A stretch of 64,000 nucleotides of DNA. Source: Shewanella hanedai. Lineage in GTDB: Bacteria; Pseudomonadota; Gammaproteobacteria; Enterobacterales; Shewanellaceae. Where the stretch lies: NCBI RefSeq assembly GCF_007197645.1, contig NZ_VKGK01000019.1, positions 1 to 64,000 on the forward strand, in the 5' to 3' direction. The notes under the pieces are model-generated. The model made no database searches and was not told where the DNA came from. It saw only the letters and a program-made list of their open reading frames with translations. This document shows positions 8,288 to 18,675 of the stretch, in pieces. Position numbers and translations under genes: made by a program. The number at the start of each line of letters is the position of its first letter. Within the stretch, counting starts at the first letter, position 1.

Positions 8288-11137
8288 TTAGCCTGAATAG
8301 TGTCTTTTATCTTCATCGATAAGATAAGCCAAAGAGGCTAACAGGGCTTTTCTAATATGTTCAGGCTCCAAAGGTTTAGAGATATAGTCGTTCATGCCAG
8401 CGTTTAGGCATTTTTCTTTATCACCCACCATCGCATTGGCTGTCATTGCGACGATAGGGATTGTTTTGTAGATTTCTCCAACTTCACCTGCACGTATTTT
8501 TTGTGTTGTTTGATAGCCATCAAGCTTTGGCATCTGACAATCCATAAAAATCAGATGATAAGGATTATCGCAAGTCGACTTTTCAAGGAGTTCTAACGCC
8601 TGGATGCCATTATTAGCTATTTCGATTTCGAGTCCAAATTCATTAATGATCCCCTCTGCAACCAACTGATTAACCATATTATCTTCAGCTAATAGCAACC
8701 TAGGCTGAGTGGAACCGAAATGCTTAGTTAGTTGCCAATCATCGTTACTTTCAATGACTGTATCTTTACTTATTGAGAGCTGGTCTTGGCTATAATTCGT
8801 GAGTAAGGTCATTAACTCAGGCTGATAAATAGGTTTATTAAAACCAGCGTAGATTTGTTGCTTGATATAATGACTGATAACGGGCGCGTCTATAGTGCTG
8901 TAATTCAGTAAGGTAGGGATTTGGGAGAGTAAAGGCTCATCTTTCAACTTGGAGAGTACGACTTCAATGGCCTGCTTTCCCGTTGGCAAACTCAAGATAA
9001 CGATTTTAGGTTGAAGCTTGTCTAAATCACAATGCTGAAATGAATCTTCACCAGAGGGCATGTTTAGTTTTGTTACCCTAGCATTTAATCCAATGAGAAT
9101 ATTCTCGAGTATGTTGTCAGAAAGAGGAGTGGTGCTAAGTAATAAAATAGGTAATTTATCAAGATTTGGGGCTGATATTTTTTGGTGAATTGGCGTCTGG
9201 CTTGGCAGCTTTATATCTATTTCAAATGTAAAAGTACTGCCTGTAAACTCTGTACTGGTTGCAGATATGTCTCCTCCCATAAGTTGGCTTAATTGTCTTG
9301 CTATTGAGAGTCCTAAACCGGTACCACCGTAGTAACGAGTTGTCGAACTGTCGGCTTGACTAAATGGCTGGAAAACTTCTTCTATTTTATCTTCCCTCAT
9401 GCCTATACCTGTATCTTCGATGGTAAAAGTTAGCTTGTGTTTATTGTCCATCGATGACAGTTGTCCAATGACATTGATATTGCCAGTTTGTGTAAATTTT
9501 ATGGCATTACCTATGAGATTGGTAAGTACCTGAGTGATACGTCCGGGATCGCCAACAATATAGACGGGCTGGATTTGAGTTATATCGAGTGCAAGCTCAA
9601 GATCTTTTTCTTGTGCACGAATAGCTAAGGGTTGTATTAGTTCATCTAAAGTTTGTTGTAAGTTAAACTCGATAGATTCAATATCAAGCTTTCCTGATTC
9701 AATTTTAGAAAAATCCAGAATGTCATTAATGAGTTTTAGTAGAGATTTAGCGCTGCCTTGTGCCAACTCTAAATTGTGCTGTTGGCTTTGATCGAGTTTT
9801 GTTCTGCTTAACAGGGCTAACATACCCAGAACACCATTCATTGGGGTACGTATTTCGTGGCTCATGCAGGCAAGAAATTCAGATTTCGTTCTGGCAGTAG
9901 CTTCTGCAGCTTGACGTGCTTCATCTAAAGCCCAATTATTAAACTCAAGATCGAGGGCATATTTTTCTAACTTCTTCTCATTGTTCCTGGTTAAAGTTTG
10001 ATCTTCAATACAGATAAAAAAACCGTTAATCTTGCCATCAATGTCAATGTCAGGCACTTGGGTAACATGGAATTGAAGGTATCCCTGATTGATATGTTTA
10101 AACTCAACGTCGAAAGTGAGAAACACACCATTAAGCGTTTGCTTGATATAAGGCTGCATGATTCTATATAGATTGGCTGGAATGATCTCTACGCAAGTGT
10201 GGTTTATCACTTCATTAATGTCGTAACCTAGCCAATTTAAACTATGACGATTAATAAATTGGATTTTTTGTTCTGTATCTACATAAGCTAAATGCACCGG
10301 AAGTACACTGGTCATGTTTTTTATATGGCGGTGAGATTTTTCAAGTTCTTTCTTTTGTAATAGCTGTTTATGAATAGAGTGATTATAGCTATTGATCAGT
10401 ATGTTGAATTCATCTTTAGTCGTGCTGTTTAATGGTTTTGGAATGGAGTCGTTACTGGCTTGATGCTTAAGCTGATTGGTGATCCGAGAGAGAGGAGCCA
10501 ATATGACCACTCTCTGTATCCAAAGGTTGATAACTAGGAGTAATGCGAGGCCGCAAATGACGATTAAAAGATAGTTATCTCGGCTTTGTTTGATCCCTGC
10601 CTCTAGCGCTGTGTTGTCGTATTTAAAATAGATAATATAAGGTCTAAGACGATTGACTTCGGGATCGATTAAGTGAAATTGAACCGCGTGGTGCAAGTTA
10701 TGGCCGATAAAATCGCCTGAATGCTGGCTATGATTTTTTGTCGGAGAAAGCAGCAAGGCCATGATAGAAGGATGGAAGACTTTTGAAGCTAATTTACCAT
10801 TGTGTTGAGCTAAACTATCAGCATTGATTTTCATGTCTGATGATTTGATTACCGAAAGGCGATCAATATTCTCATAGGTCGCTAATACACCCACAACCCG
10901 TATCATGTTAGATAGTTGAGAATTTGTTTCTAGGGCAAGTTTTAACGTATCTGTTATCTGCGAGAGCTCAATATTCGCTTGTATCTTGATTCTCTCATGA
11001 GTCTCTTGAACAAAGTAGACACTTAAAATTCCGCAGATCAACACACCAATAACTAGAGTGCTTAAATTGAGTTTAATGGCAATACTTCTTGTAATAAAAT
11101 GGCTCCTCCGTTCAAGATTAATGGAGTGCTTACTCAT
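8288..11137 (-). CDS. Hybrid sensor histidine kinase with PAS and two receiver domains
   Basis: The 949-residue membrane kinase is ordered as follows: TM helix (about 21-44), periplasmic sensor (about 45-185), TM helix (about 187-208), HAMP-like linker, PAS domain (about 270-390), HisKA with H in CMSHEIRTPMNG, HATPase with the G boxes DTGIGMRE and GGTGLGLSIARQL, a first receiver-like domain lacking the acceptor Asp (PKIVILSLPTG), and a true C-terminal receiver with Asp in FMDCQMPKLDGYQ. No Hpt domain is present. Its start lies one base after the stop of a substrate-binding lipoprotein, so the two probably sense together. The output regulator is not in the neighbourhood. Confidence 0.92.
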   Translation of the reverse strand: MSKHSINLERRSHFITRSIAIKLNLSTLVIGVLICGILSVYFVQETHERIKIQANIELSQITDTLKLALETNSQLSNMIRVVGVLATYENIDRLSVIKSSDMKINADSLAQHNGKLASKVFHPSIMALLLSPTKNHSQHSGDFIGHNLHHAVQFHLIDPEVNRLRPYIIYFKYDNTALEAGIKQSRDNYLLIVICGLALLLVINLWIQRVVILAPLSRITNQLKHQASNDSIPKPLNSTTKDEFNILINSYNHSIHKQLLQKKELEKSHRHIKNMTSVLPVHLAYVDTEQKIQFINRHSLNWLGYDINEVINHTCVEIIPANLYRIMQPYIKQTLNGVFLTFDVEFKHINQGYLQFHVTQVPDIDIDGKINGFFICIEDQTLTRNNEKKLEKYALDLEFNNWALDEARQAAEATARTKSEFLACMSHEIRTPMNGVLGMLALLSRTKLDQSQQHNLELAQGSAKSLLKLINDILDFSKIESGKLDIESIEFNLQQTLDELIQPLAIRAQEKDLELALDITQIQPVYIVGDPGRITQVLTNLIGNAIKFTQTGNINVIGQLSSMDNKHKLTFTIEDTGIGMREDKIEEVFQPFSQADSSTTRYYGGTGLGLSIARQLSQLMGGDISATSTEFTGSTFTFEIDIKLPSQTPIHQKISAPNLDKLPILLLSTTPLSDNILENILIGLNARVTKLNMPSGEDSFQHCDLDKLQPKIVILSLPTGKQAIEVVLSKLKDEPLLSQIPTLLNYSTIDAPVISHYIKQQIYAGFNKPIYQPELMTLLTNYSQDQLSISKDTVIESNDDWQLTKHFGSTQPRLLLAEDNMVNQLVAEGIINEFGLEIEIANNGIQALELLEKSTCDNPYHLIFMDCQMPKLDGYQTTQKIRAGEVGEIYKTIPIVAMTANAMVGDKEKCLNAGMNDYISKPLEPEHIRKALLASLAYLIDEDKRHYSG

Positions 11138-11138
11138 A

Positions 11139-12095
11139 TTAGATCCCAGAATAAAATAGTGTTTTTATATGGTCACATGAGCTATTAAATGCTGCAGCTT
11201 TATTGAGCGTATCACACACTGATTGGGCGAGAGATATTAGATCTTCTTGATTTTTTAGTAGGTTTTTTTGTTCAACATTATTAAGTAGATAGATGTCAGT
11301 AAGTGATTGATTAAATTCGATTTCAGAAATTTTCTCTCGTTCAGCCATCAGTTTGACTGCTTCAACTGGATGCTGTTTGAGGTATTCATAAGCCATCTGC
11401 CAAGCTTGATGAAGTTTGGGTACTAAATCGGGATTTTCACTGACCACTTTCTTAGAGATAGAGATGGTATCTAGAATTTCGTTTGGTATCTCTGCGGTAG
11501 TAAAAATTCTATGATTTACTTGATGTGAGTCATTTAATATTTCGAATGAATAAGGTGGGTAAGTCACCATCGCATCTATTTGACCAGCATTGAGAGAGTG
11601 CAGTGCATTGCCTTGCTCCACATTTATAATTTCTACATCGTCCAAAGTCATTCCGTACACAGTCAATGCTCTAGCTAAGATATAGATCCCGAGAGAGCTG
11701 ACTTCACAGCCTATTTTCTTACCTTTTAGATCGCTTAATGACTGATAAGGAGCCTGACTTAATATCACATCACCTCCGTTGGAATAATCAGCCAACAAGA
11801 CCACGTTTAATGGGTCTCCTCCAAATTCTTGAGCTTGGACTGCTTCAACTATGGTACTCGCAAAGCCATCGACACGGCCGCTTATATAGGCTCTTTGTCC
11901 GTCAGAAAGACTCGCTGTTTGAGCTAATGCTAAATTGAGTCCGACATCTTCGAAAAAACCTTTATTTTTAGCAAGATAAAGTAATTCGTATCCAGGCCAA
12001 GGATTAATGGCAATGGTGACTTTTTGTGTTTTAGGCTCATGGCTACAAGCGATAAGTATAAAAACAATAAACAGACTGATTGTAATTCGTAACAT
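11139..12095 (-). CDS. Periplasmic substrate-binding lipoprotein, NMT1/SsuA type
   Basis: The 318-residue protein has a lipoprotein signal with lipobox LIAC (Cys 17) and an ABC-type binding fold of the NMT1/THI5/SsuA group: INPWPGYELLYLAKNKGFFEDVGL, DGFASTIVEAV, LSDLKGKKIGCEVSSLG and VEQGNALHSLNAGQIDAMVTYPPYS. Such proteins bind sulfonates, pyrimidine precursors or similar small molecules. No ABC permease or ATPase gene is nearby; instead the hybrid kinase gene follows after one base. I infer a ligand-sensing role for the kinase rather than transport. Confidence 0.88.
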   Translation of the reverse strand: MLRITISLFIVFILIACSHEPKTQKVTIAINPWPGYELLYLAKNKGFFEDVGLNLALAQTASLSDGQRAYISGRVDGFASTIVEAVQAQEFGGDPLNVVLLADYSNGGDVILSQAPYQSLSDLKGKKIGCEVSSLGIYILARALTVYGMTLDDVEIINVEQGNALHSLNAGQIDAMVTYPPYSFEILNDSHQVNHRIFTTAEIPNEILDTISISKKVVSENPDLVPKLHQAWQMAYEYLKQHPVEAVKLMAEREKISEIEFNQSLTDIYLLNNVEQKNLLKNQEDLISLAQSVCDTLNKAAAFNSSCDHIKTLFYSGI

Positions 12096-12214
12096 ACTTT
12101 ATTCTATTGAGTTGAATGTACTTAATAGATTAGTAGACGCAGAGAGTTATCGCCAACGAGATAGGGAAATTGAAAGGGTAAGAAGAGTTAAATATTTAAC
12201 GTAATATAGAAAGC

Positions 12215-12242
12215 AAAAAGCCCTAATATATTAGGGCTTTTT
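12215..12242 (-). terminator. Terminator of glnA, bidirectional
   Basis: A perfect 28 bp palindrome with arms AAAAAGCCCTAATA / TATTAGGGCTTTTT lies 17 bases downstream of the glnA stop. Runs of A and T on both sides make it work in either direction. Confidence 0.9.
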
Positions 12243-12258
12243 CGTTTTTACTGAGAGA

Positions 12259-13668
12259 TTATAAACTGTAGTAAAGTTCGAATTCCACAGGGTGAGTTGT
12301 TTGCGCAACTCGAACAACATCTTCAGTTTTAAGCTTGATATATGAATCGATGAAATCATTGCTAAATACATCACCACGAGTTAGGAACTCACGATCAGCA
12401 TCCAAACACTCAAGCGCATTCTCTAATGATGTTGCTACTGTTGGGATTTCAGCCGCTTCTTCTGGAGGAAGATCATATAAGTCTTTATCCATTGCTTCAC
12501 CTGGGTGAATCTTGTTTTGGATACCGTCAAGGCCAGCCATAAGCATTGCAGAGAAGGCTAGGTATGGGTTAGCCATTGGGTCACCGAAACGTAGCTCGAT
12601 ACGACGGCCTTTCGGGCTTGGTACTACAGGAATACGAATCGAAGCACTACGGTTAGCGGCAGAATATGCCAGCATCACAGGTGCTTCAAAATGTGGTACC
12701 AGACGCTTGTACGAGTTAGTTGCTGGATTAGAAAACGCATTAATAGCACGTGCGTGCTTAATGACACCACCGATAAAGAACAGAGCTACTTCGCTCAATC
12801 CACCGTACTTATCACCAGCAAACAGGTTGGTACCATCTTTGCCTAGTGACATGTGTACATGCATACCGCTGCCGTTGTCGCCAACGATTGGCTTAGGCAT
12901 AAAGGTTGCTGTCTTGCCATAAGCGTGTGCCACGTTATGAACAACATACTTAAGGACTTGAACTTCATCAGCCTTTAGCGTTAGCGTGTTAAAACGTGTA
13001 GCTATCTCGTTTTGGCCTGCAGTCGCAACCTCGTGATGATGTGCTTCAACAACTTGCCCCATGTCTTCAAGAATAAGACACATTGCGCTACGAATATCTT
13101 GTGAAGAATCGACTGGAGGCACTGGGAAGTAACCGCCTTTAACACTAGGACGGTGACCGGTATTACCACCTTCATAGCTTTTACCTGAGTTCCAGCTTGC
13201 TTCTTCAGCGTCGAGCTTGTAGAAACAACCTGACATATCTGCGCCGTATTTTACGTCGTCAAATAGGAAAAATTCTGGCTCTGGACCGACTAAAACGGTA
13301 TCAGCAATACCTGTAGAGCGAAGGTAATCTTCTGCTTTCTTAGCAATTGAACGAGGGTCACGGTTGTAACCAGTCATTGTTGCTGGTTCTAAAATGTCAC
13401 AACGAATGTTAGCAGTAGTATCAGCAGTGAAAGGATCAAGTACGAAGCTTTCAGCATCTGGCATTAATACCATGTCTGATTCGTTAATGCCTTTCCAGCC
13501 TGAGATAGATGAACCATCGAACATCTTACCGTCTTCAAAAAAATCGGCATTAACTTGATGTGCCGGGATAGAAACGTGTTGCTCTTTTCCTCGGGTATCG
13601 GTAAAGCGCAGATCAACAAACTTAACTTCTAATTCTTCTAGTTGTTGTAAAACTGATTCAGCTGACAT
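12259..13668 (-). CDS. glnA: Glutamine synthetase type I
   Basis: Condenses ammonium and glutamate to glutamine with ATP; the central ammonium-assimilation enzyme, a cytosolic dodecamer. The 469-residue length is standard for GSI-beta. Visible signatures: [17 protein letters not shown], the [14 protein letters not shown]-binding region, the [20 protein letters not shown] stretch, and the adenylylation loop [10 protein letters not shown] with its Tyr, which implies control by GlnE. I chose the ATG of [13 protein letters not shown] because CGGAGA precedes it; the longer open frame is upstream extension. A sigma-54 promoter and NtrC boxes precede the gene. Confidence 0.98.
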   Translation of the reverse strand: MSAESVLQQLEELEVKFVDLRFTDTRGKEQHVSIPAHQVNADFFEDGKMFDGSSISGWKGINESDMVLMPDAESFVLDPFTADTTANIRCDILEPATMTGYNRDPRSIAKKAEDYLRSTGIADTVLVGPEPEFFLFDDVKYGADMSGCFYKLDAEEASWNSGKSYEGGNTGHRPSVKGGYFPVPPVDSSQDIRSAMCLILEDMGQVVEAHHHEVATAGQNEIATRFNTLTLKADEVQVLKYVVHNVAHAYGKTATFMPKPIVGDNGSGMHVHMSLGKDGTNLFAGDKYGGLSEVALFFIGGVIKHARAINAFSNPATNSYKRLVPHFEAPVMLAYSAANRSASIRIPVVPSPKGRRIELRFGDPMANPYLAFSAMLMAGLDGIQNKIHPGEAMDKDLYDLPPEEAAEIPTVATSLENALECLDADREFLTRGDVFSNDFIDSYIKLKTEDVVRVAQTTHPVEFELYYSL

Positions 13669-13735
13669 TCTAAGTCTCCGAGTAGAGTAAAGGTGTTTAT
13701 TTAAATTAATGCACATCGTGATTTGATAAACTATA

Positions 13736-13751
13736 AGCTAGACTTGTGCCA
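13736..13751 (-). promoter_or_regulatory. Sigma-54 promoter of glnA
   Basis: On the minus strand TGGCAC-AAGTC-TAGCT fits the -24/-12 consensus (TGGCAC-N5-TTGCW) with one mismatch in the -12 element. It lies about 70 bases upstream of the glnA start. Confidence 0.8.
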
Positions 13752-13813
13752 TATTTATAACTTACTAATTTTATTGCGATCTCTTGCTTTACATTCTTTA
13801 TGAATATCGACGT

Positions 13814-13870
13814 TCGCACCAATATGGTGCGATGTTTGTTCGATATTGGTGCGGCCATCGTATTGGTGCA
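13814..13870 (-). promoter_or_regulatory. NtrC enhancer sites of glnA
   Basis: A perfect 19 bp dyad TCGCACCAATATGGTGCGA (13814-13832) is followed by two half-palindromic copies, CGATATTGGTGCGG (about 13841-13854) and CGTATTGGTGCA (about 13859-13870). They lie 60-120 bases upstream of the sigma-54 promoter, the usual enhancer distance, and match the dyad in front of ntrB. Confidence 0.85.
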
Positions 13871-14019
13871 AGTGAAATAAAACGGATTATTATAGCTGTC
13901 TAAAAAATAATCCTGTGCGATAGCCCTCGGCTAGAGTAGAATGGCACGTTTTTTATTGCAACAGCTATTGTTTGAGCTGTTACAAATACCCCTATATTTT
14001 GATGGTAAGAGGTTTATCT

Positions 14020-15828
14020 GTGTTAGAGAATTTACGTAACATCGCCATTATTGCGCACGTCGACCATGGTAAAACTACCTTGGTAGATAAGTTGCTGGCC
14101 CAGTCTGGAACCCTTGAGAGTCGAGGAGAAGCCGCTGAGCGTGTGATGGATTCGAACGATCTTGAGAAGGAGCGTGGAATCACGATTCTGGCAAAGAATA
14201 CTGCCATCAAGTGGAATGATTACCGCATCAACATCGTTGACACTCCTGGTCACGCCGATTTCGGTGGTGAAGTTGAGCGTGTTCTATCTATGGTTGATTC
14301 AGTATTGCTTCTTGTTGATGCAGTTGACGGCCCAATGCCGCAAACTCGCTTCGTAACGAAGAAAGCATTTGCTCAAGGCCTTAAGCCTATTGTTGTTATC
14401 AACAAGATTGACCGTCCAGGTGCTCGTCCTGACTGGGTTATCGATCAAGTATTCGATCTTTTCGACAACTTAGGTGCTACTGATGAGCAGCTAGATTTCC
14501 CAATCGTTTATGCTTCAGCACTAAACGGTTTTGCTTCACTTGATCCAGAAGTAACAGAGGGCGATATGACTCCTCTGTTTGAAACAATTGTTGAGAAAGT
14601 ATCATTTCCTGATGCCGATTCGGAAGGTGACTTCCAAATGCAGATCTCTCAAATCGATTACAACTCGTACGTAGGTGTTATCGGTATTGGTCGTATCAAG
14701 CGTGGTAGCGTTAAGACTAACCAACAGGTCACTATTATTGGTGCTGATGGTAAGAAACGTAACGGTAAGATGGGCCAAGTATTAGGTTACATGGGTCTAG
14801 ACCGTACCGAAGTTGAAATTGCTAACGCTGGTGACATCGTTGCTATTACAGGCCTAGGTCAGCTATTAATTTCAGACACAGTTTGTGCAACTACTAACGT
14901 AGAAGCATTACCACCGTTGTCTGTTGATGAGCCAACACTAACGATGACCTTCCAGGTCAACACTTCTCCATTCGCTGGTAAAGAAGGTAAGTACGTAACT
15001 TCACGTAATATCCTTGAGCGTCTGCAGCAGGAATTGGTTCACAACGTTGCATTGCGCGTTGAAGAAACTGAAAGTCCAGATCGTTTCCGTGTTTCAGGTC
15101 GTGGTGAACTTCACCTTTCAATCTTGATTGAAAACATGCGTCGTGAAGGTTACGAGCTAGCTGTTTCTCGTCCTGAAGTTATCGTTAAAGAGATCGATGG
15201 CGAGATGTGTGAGCCATTCGAAAACTTAACTGTTGATGTTGAAGAGCAGCATCAAGGTGCAGTTATCGAGAAGCTTGGTATCCGTAAGGGTGACATGAAA
15301 GACATGCAGATGGATGGTAAAGGTCGTGTACGTATCGACTTCGTTATCCCAAGCCGCGGTCTAATCGGTTTCCAAACTGACTTCATGACAGCGACTTCAG
15401 GTTCTGGTCTTATTTACCATTCATTTGACCATTACGGTCCAGTGAAAGGTGGTGATATTGGTCAACGTGCACGTGGTGTATTGATCTCTAATGGCACTGG
15501 TAAAGCACTGACATTCGCATTGTTTAACCTTCAAGCTCGTGGTCGTCTGTTTATTACTCACGCTGCAGAAGTTTATGAAGGCCAAGTTGTTGGTCTTCAC
15601 GCTCGTGCAAACGATTTGACTGTTAACTGTTTGAAAGGTAAGCAGCTAACTAACATGCGTGCATCAGGTACTGATGAAGCACAAGTACTGACTCCACATA
15701 TCGAAATGACACTTGAGCAAGCGCTTGAGTTCATCGATGATGATGAGCTAGTAGAAGTAACACCTTTGAACATTCGTGTTCGTAAGCGTTACTTGACTGA
15801 AAACGAGCGTAAGCGTCATAACCGCTAA
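14020..15828 (+). CDS. typA: Ribosome-associated GTPase BipA/TypA
   Basis: Translation-factor GTPase that assists 50S assembly at low temperature or stress. P-loop AHVDHGKTT, switch I GITILAKN, switch [18 protein letters not shown] and NKID are present, followed by the EF-G-like domains and the C-terminal domain specific to BipA. I set the start at GTG 14020: AAGAGG lies 7 bases upstream, and the product then begins [18 protein letters not shown], in line with the E. coli start. The resulting 602 residues match the family. It is divergent from glnA. Confidence 0.96.
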   Translation: MLENLRNIAIIAHVDHGKTTLVDKLLAQSGTLESRGEAAERVMDSNDLEKERGITILAKNTAIKWNDYRINIVDTPGHADFGGEVERVLSMVDSVLLLVDAVDGPMPQTRFVTKKAFAQGLKPIVVINKIDRPGARPDWVIDQVFDLFDNLGATDEQLDFPIVYASALNGFASLDPEVTEGDMTPLFETIVEKVSFPDADSEGDFQMQISQIDYNSYVGVIGIGRIKRGSVKTNQQVTIIGADGKKRNGKMGQVLGYMGLDRTEVEIANAGDIVAITGLGQLLISDTVCATTNVEALPPLSVDEPTLTMTFQVNTSPFAGKEGKYVTSRNILERLQQELVHNVALRVEETESPDRFRVSGRGELHLSILIENMRREGYELAVSRPEVIVKEIDGEMCEPFENLTVDVEEQHQGAVIEKLGIRKGDMKDMQMDGKGRVRIDFVIPSRGLIGFQTDFMTATSGSGLIYHSFDHYGPVKGGDIGQRARGVLISNGTGKALTFALFNLQARGRLFITHAAEVYEGQVVGLHARANDLTVNCLKGKQLTNMRASGTDEAQVLTPHIEMTLEQALEFIDDDELVEVTPLNIRVRKRYLTENERKRHNR

Positions 15829-15875
15829 TTACTGCTTCGTTTAACTACAATTAATCTGTAAAGGTTAATTGTAGG

Positions 15876-15911
15876 AAAAAGCCCTGAACATGAGAGTGTT
15901 CAGGGCTTTTT
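15876..15911 (+). terminator. Terminator of typA
   Basis: A 15 bp stem (AAAAAGCCCTGAACA / TGTTCAGGGCTTTTT) with a 6-base loop ends in T5. A second hairpin, CTACAATTAA / TTAATTGTAG at 15845-15874, lies just before it. Confidence 0.92.
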
Positions 15912-15951
15912 GTTACTTGCACCTGAACAAATGCGTCATCTAGTTGGTATA

Positions 15952-16217
15952 ATACCAATCAGTATAAAGATGTGATCGCTCAGCGAGAATTTAGCGCTTC
16001 TGAGGTAAGGCGACGAGTGAAGAACATAGTTATTCTACGTTTAAGCTCGTTAACACTGCATCAGAAGTGCTAAAACTCGCCTTTTAGGCGTGTTTTTGGC
16101 TGCCTACTTCTGCGTTGAATGAATTCACAAGGGAATAACCATTCCATCATCCATTTGCCTTGAATTAGTTTGCCAAAAAACACGCTGAGTAGATCACTTT
16201 CTTATACTGGTTGGTAT
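15952..16217. repeat. MITE-like repeat, copy 1 (266 bp)
   Basis: The element is bounded by terminal inverted repeats (ATACCAATCAGTATAAAGA at the left, TTATACTGGTTGGTAT at the right). Inside, TTTAGCGCTTCTGA pairs with TCAGAAGTGCTAAA, and AACGAG-like/CTCGTT arms form a nested stem. It carries no gene. Three more copies occur in this window at 19542, 34610 and 51344. This copy lies between typA and pdxY. Confidence 0.9.
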
Positions 16218-16310
16218 AATCCACGTGACGAGACCTCGAGGTAGCTGCCAGTAGGCTGTCACGAGGGGCTCCCTATTTTCAACTCGCTTATAGAATTAAA
16301 GGTTGTGACC

Positions 16311-17174
16311 ATGAAGCGGATCCTATCCATTCAATCCCATGTGGTATTTGGCTGTGCCGGTAACAGCAGTGCTGTATTCCCTATGCGTCGTTTAGGCATG
16401 GAAGTGTGGCCAATTAACACAGTACAGTTTTCCAACCATACCCAGTATGCCCAAGGCTGGAAAGGCACAGTGATGCCTGTCGGTCAGATCACTGAATTAG
16501 TGCAAGGACTGGATAATATTGGTGAGTTAAGAAACTGTGATGCGGTGTTAAGTGGCTATCTGGGTAGTCCTGAACAGGGGGCGGAAATCGTTGCAGCTGT
16601 CGCCAAAATAAAAGCAGTTAACCCGCAAGCCATCTATTTTTGCGATCCTGTGATGGGTCATCCTGAGAAAGGTTGTATTGTCACGGCTGGGGTACAGGAG
16701 TTTTTTAAAACTAAAGCTTTAGCTGCGGCTGACATTCTCGCGCCTAACCTGCTTGAGCTTGAAACACTGACAGATAGGCAGCTGCATAATCTCGATGAGG
16801 TTATTGATGCCTGTAAGAGTCTATTAGAAGCCGGTGTGAAGATGGTATTGGTAAAGCATCTAGCCAAAGCGGCAACGAACCAAGAGCAATTTGAAATGTT
16901 GCTGGTGGACAAGAGTGGCAGCTACTTAGTGTCTCGTCCATTGTATGAATTTGAGAAGCAGCCTGTGGGTGTTGGTGATTTAATCAGTGGTCTGATGTTG
17001 GCTAACCTTCAAGCTGGCTATCAATCTGTTGAAGCGTTTGAGCGTACCAATGCAGCGGTGGATGCGGTGTTATTGGAAACGTTTAATCTGCAAGCCTATG
17101 AGCTGCAACTGGTCCGTACCCAAGATGCAATTGCTTCGCCAGTCATTAATGATCGCGCCAAACGGGTAAAGTAA
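16311..17174 (+). CDS. pdxY: Pyridoxal kinase PdxY
   Basis: Phosphorylates pyridoxal to PLP in the salvage pathway. The 287-residue product follows E. coli PdxY over its length: [61 protein letters not shown] and the anion-hole/catalytic segment [11 protein letters not shown] with the base Asp. The ATG at 16311 has AAGG 8 bases upstream; a GTG two codons earlier is too close to it. It stands alone between a repeat element and a terminator. Confidence 0.95.
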   Translation: MKRILSIQSHVVFGCAGNSSAVFPMRRLGMEVWPINTVQFSNHTQYAQGWKGTVMPVGQITELVQGLDNIGELRNCDAVLSGYLGSPEQGAEIVAAVAKIKAVNPQAIYFCDPVMGHPEKGCIVTAGVQEFFKTKALAAADILAPNLLELETLTDRQLHNLDEVIDACKSLLEAGVKMVLVKHLAKAATNQEQFEMLLVDKSGSYLVSRPLYEFEKQPVGVGDLISGLMLANLQAGYQSVEAFERTNAAVDAVLLETFNLQAYELQLVRTQDAIASPVINDRAKRVK

Positions 17175-17185
17175 AGCACTGTTAT

Positions 17186-17206
17186 AAGGGCTAAGTTTAG
17201 CCCTTT
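17186..17206 (+). terminator. Terminator of pdxY
   Basis: The hairpin AAGGGCTA / TAGCCCTT is followed by TT and lies in the short convergent gap between pdxY and the M28 peptidase gene, so it may serve both. Confidence 0.7.
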
Positions 17207-17218
17207 TGCTGTCGGCGC

Positions 17219-18595
17219 TTAAAAAGCGCCTGTTGCGCCTGGAAATACCACCGGGCTGACGTTGCCATTGGCGCTTACACTCGCGACACCGAACAGATAA
17301 TTGTCGATCACCATATTCTCTAAGGTGAAAGATTCAACTTTGCCAACATAACGGCTGTGAGTCCATTCAGACTCAGTGGTTAGTCGCCAATACACTCGAT
17401 ATCCAACCACCTCTTTCTGTTGGCTTAGTTGCCATGTTAAGCGAGTACTTGGCGAGACTTTACCTTCAATACTCACTGATTTTGGTGGGGCAGGCGCCCA
17501 GGCCATCGATGCCAGACTAATTGCGTTTAAGGCAGTGAGTTTGGCATTAAAATCGAAGTCTACGCCTTCAATAACATCCCCATAAGCCACACCATTTTCC
17601 ATGCGAATGTCTTGATGCTGACGGTCATAGTGCTCGTTGGTTTCCATGATACGCACTGCGGGCAGACCGGCTTTATTAAAAGGGAAATGGTGTCCACCAC
17701 GGCCAAAGCGGTCTAGGCGATACACCAGCATGACATCCAGATTAGTCATGTATTGGTCGGCCAAGGTTTTAATTTTACGGGCGAGATTACGTGAAGCTGA
17801 ATCATTCTCACCACCACTAAAGTAGCGCTCTTTAGCCTCCTCTGCTGTTTCGGCAATACGAACACCTTCAGAAAATATTCGTACTGAATGGTTGTCGATA
17901 ACGCCATTGACACCTTCAATATTGCCTATCATGTCATTGTTTAATACGGCTTCGACCTGCCAATCCTGATCTTTGGCGTATTGAGCTAATGTCACGCCGC
18001 CATATAAACCTTGCTCTTCACCGGACAGAGCAGCATAAACAATGGTGCCAGCAAATTGGTACTTTGATAACACTCGCGCAGCTTCAATGGCGCCAGCAAC
18101 TCCGGAGGCGTTATCGTTTGCTCCTGGTGAGACAGAGGTTGAATTCATCACATCACTGACCCGTGAATCGATATCCCCACTCATCATCACCACGCGTTTA
18201 GGGTCAAGGCTACCATGCTGAATTGCAATGACATTAACCACTTCACTCGGATCTGGAATACGCTTGCCTGTGACGGTATCGGCTAAGGTGATGACCTCTA
18301 AACAACCACCACAGGCTTTTGAGATATGTTCAAACTCAGTTTTGATCCAACGTCTTGCTGCGCCGATCCCTCGAGTATCCGATTGGGTTTGTGAGAGGGT
18401 ATGACGCGTACCAAAGCTGACAAGTTTTTCAACGTCAGCCTTCAGTCTTTTAGGATTTGTTGATACCGCGATATCATATAAACGCATATCTTCTTGGGAA
18501 GGTGCAGCAAGATTTGCGGCGCTTGCCGTTGAGCTTAGTGACAGTATTATTGCGAGGATAGACAAATGGCTTAAAGGGATAGATTTGGAAGTCAT
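17219..18595 (-). CDS. Secreted M28-family aminopeptidase with C-terminal Fn3-like domain
   Basis: A signal peptide ending STASA|A directs export of this 458-residue zinc peptidase. The M28 core (about 90-370) shows VVMMSGDIDSRVSD, GANDNASGVAG with the bridging Asp, the catalytic GEEQGLYGG and the late His in GRGGHHFPF. The first ligand motif reads GDIDS rather than the common GHxDS, a form seen in related marine proteins. A fibronectin-type III-like domain (about 365-458) closes the protein. Two Cys (ACGGCLE) may form a disulfide. It probably degrades peptides in the periplasm or outside. Confidence 0.9.
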   Translation of the reverse strand: MTSKSIPLSHLSILAIILSLSSTASAANLAAPSQEDMRLYDIAVSTNPKRLKADVEKLVSFGTRHTLSQTQSDTRGIGAARRWIKTEFEHISKACGGCLEVITLADTVTGKRIPDPSEVVNVIAIQHGSLDPKRVVMMSGDIDSRVSDVMNSTSVSPGANDNASGVAGAIEAARVLSKYQFAGTIVYAALSGEEQGLYGGVTLAQYAKDQDWQVEAVLNNDMIGNIEGVNGVIDNHSVRIFSEGVRIAETAEEAKERYFSGGENDSASRNLARKIKTLADQYMTNLDVMLVYRLDRFGRGGHHFPFNKAGLPAVRIMETNEHYDRQHQDIRMENGVAYGDVIEGVDFDFNAKLTALNAISLASMAWAPAPPKSVSIEGKVSPSTRLTWQLSQQKEVVGYRVYWRLTTESEWTHSRYVGKVESFTLENMVIDNYLFGVASVSANGNVSPVVFPGATGAF

Positions 18596-18675
18596 GTTTG
18601 CTTCTCTTAGATGTTATTTTGTACAACACTTTAGCAAATGTACACCTAAGAGCAAAATATACAGCTAAGCGCATC

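Noticed and set aside
12007..12204. 65-codon plus-strand frame upstream of the binding-protein gene
   Set aside because: It begins inside the binding-protein gene on the opposite strand and has no ribosome binding site.
15952..16217. Repeat element as an insertion sequence with transposase
   Set aside because: Only about 266 bp, no open frame for a transposase; it is at most a non-autonomous element.
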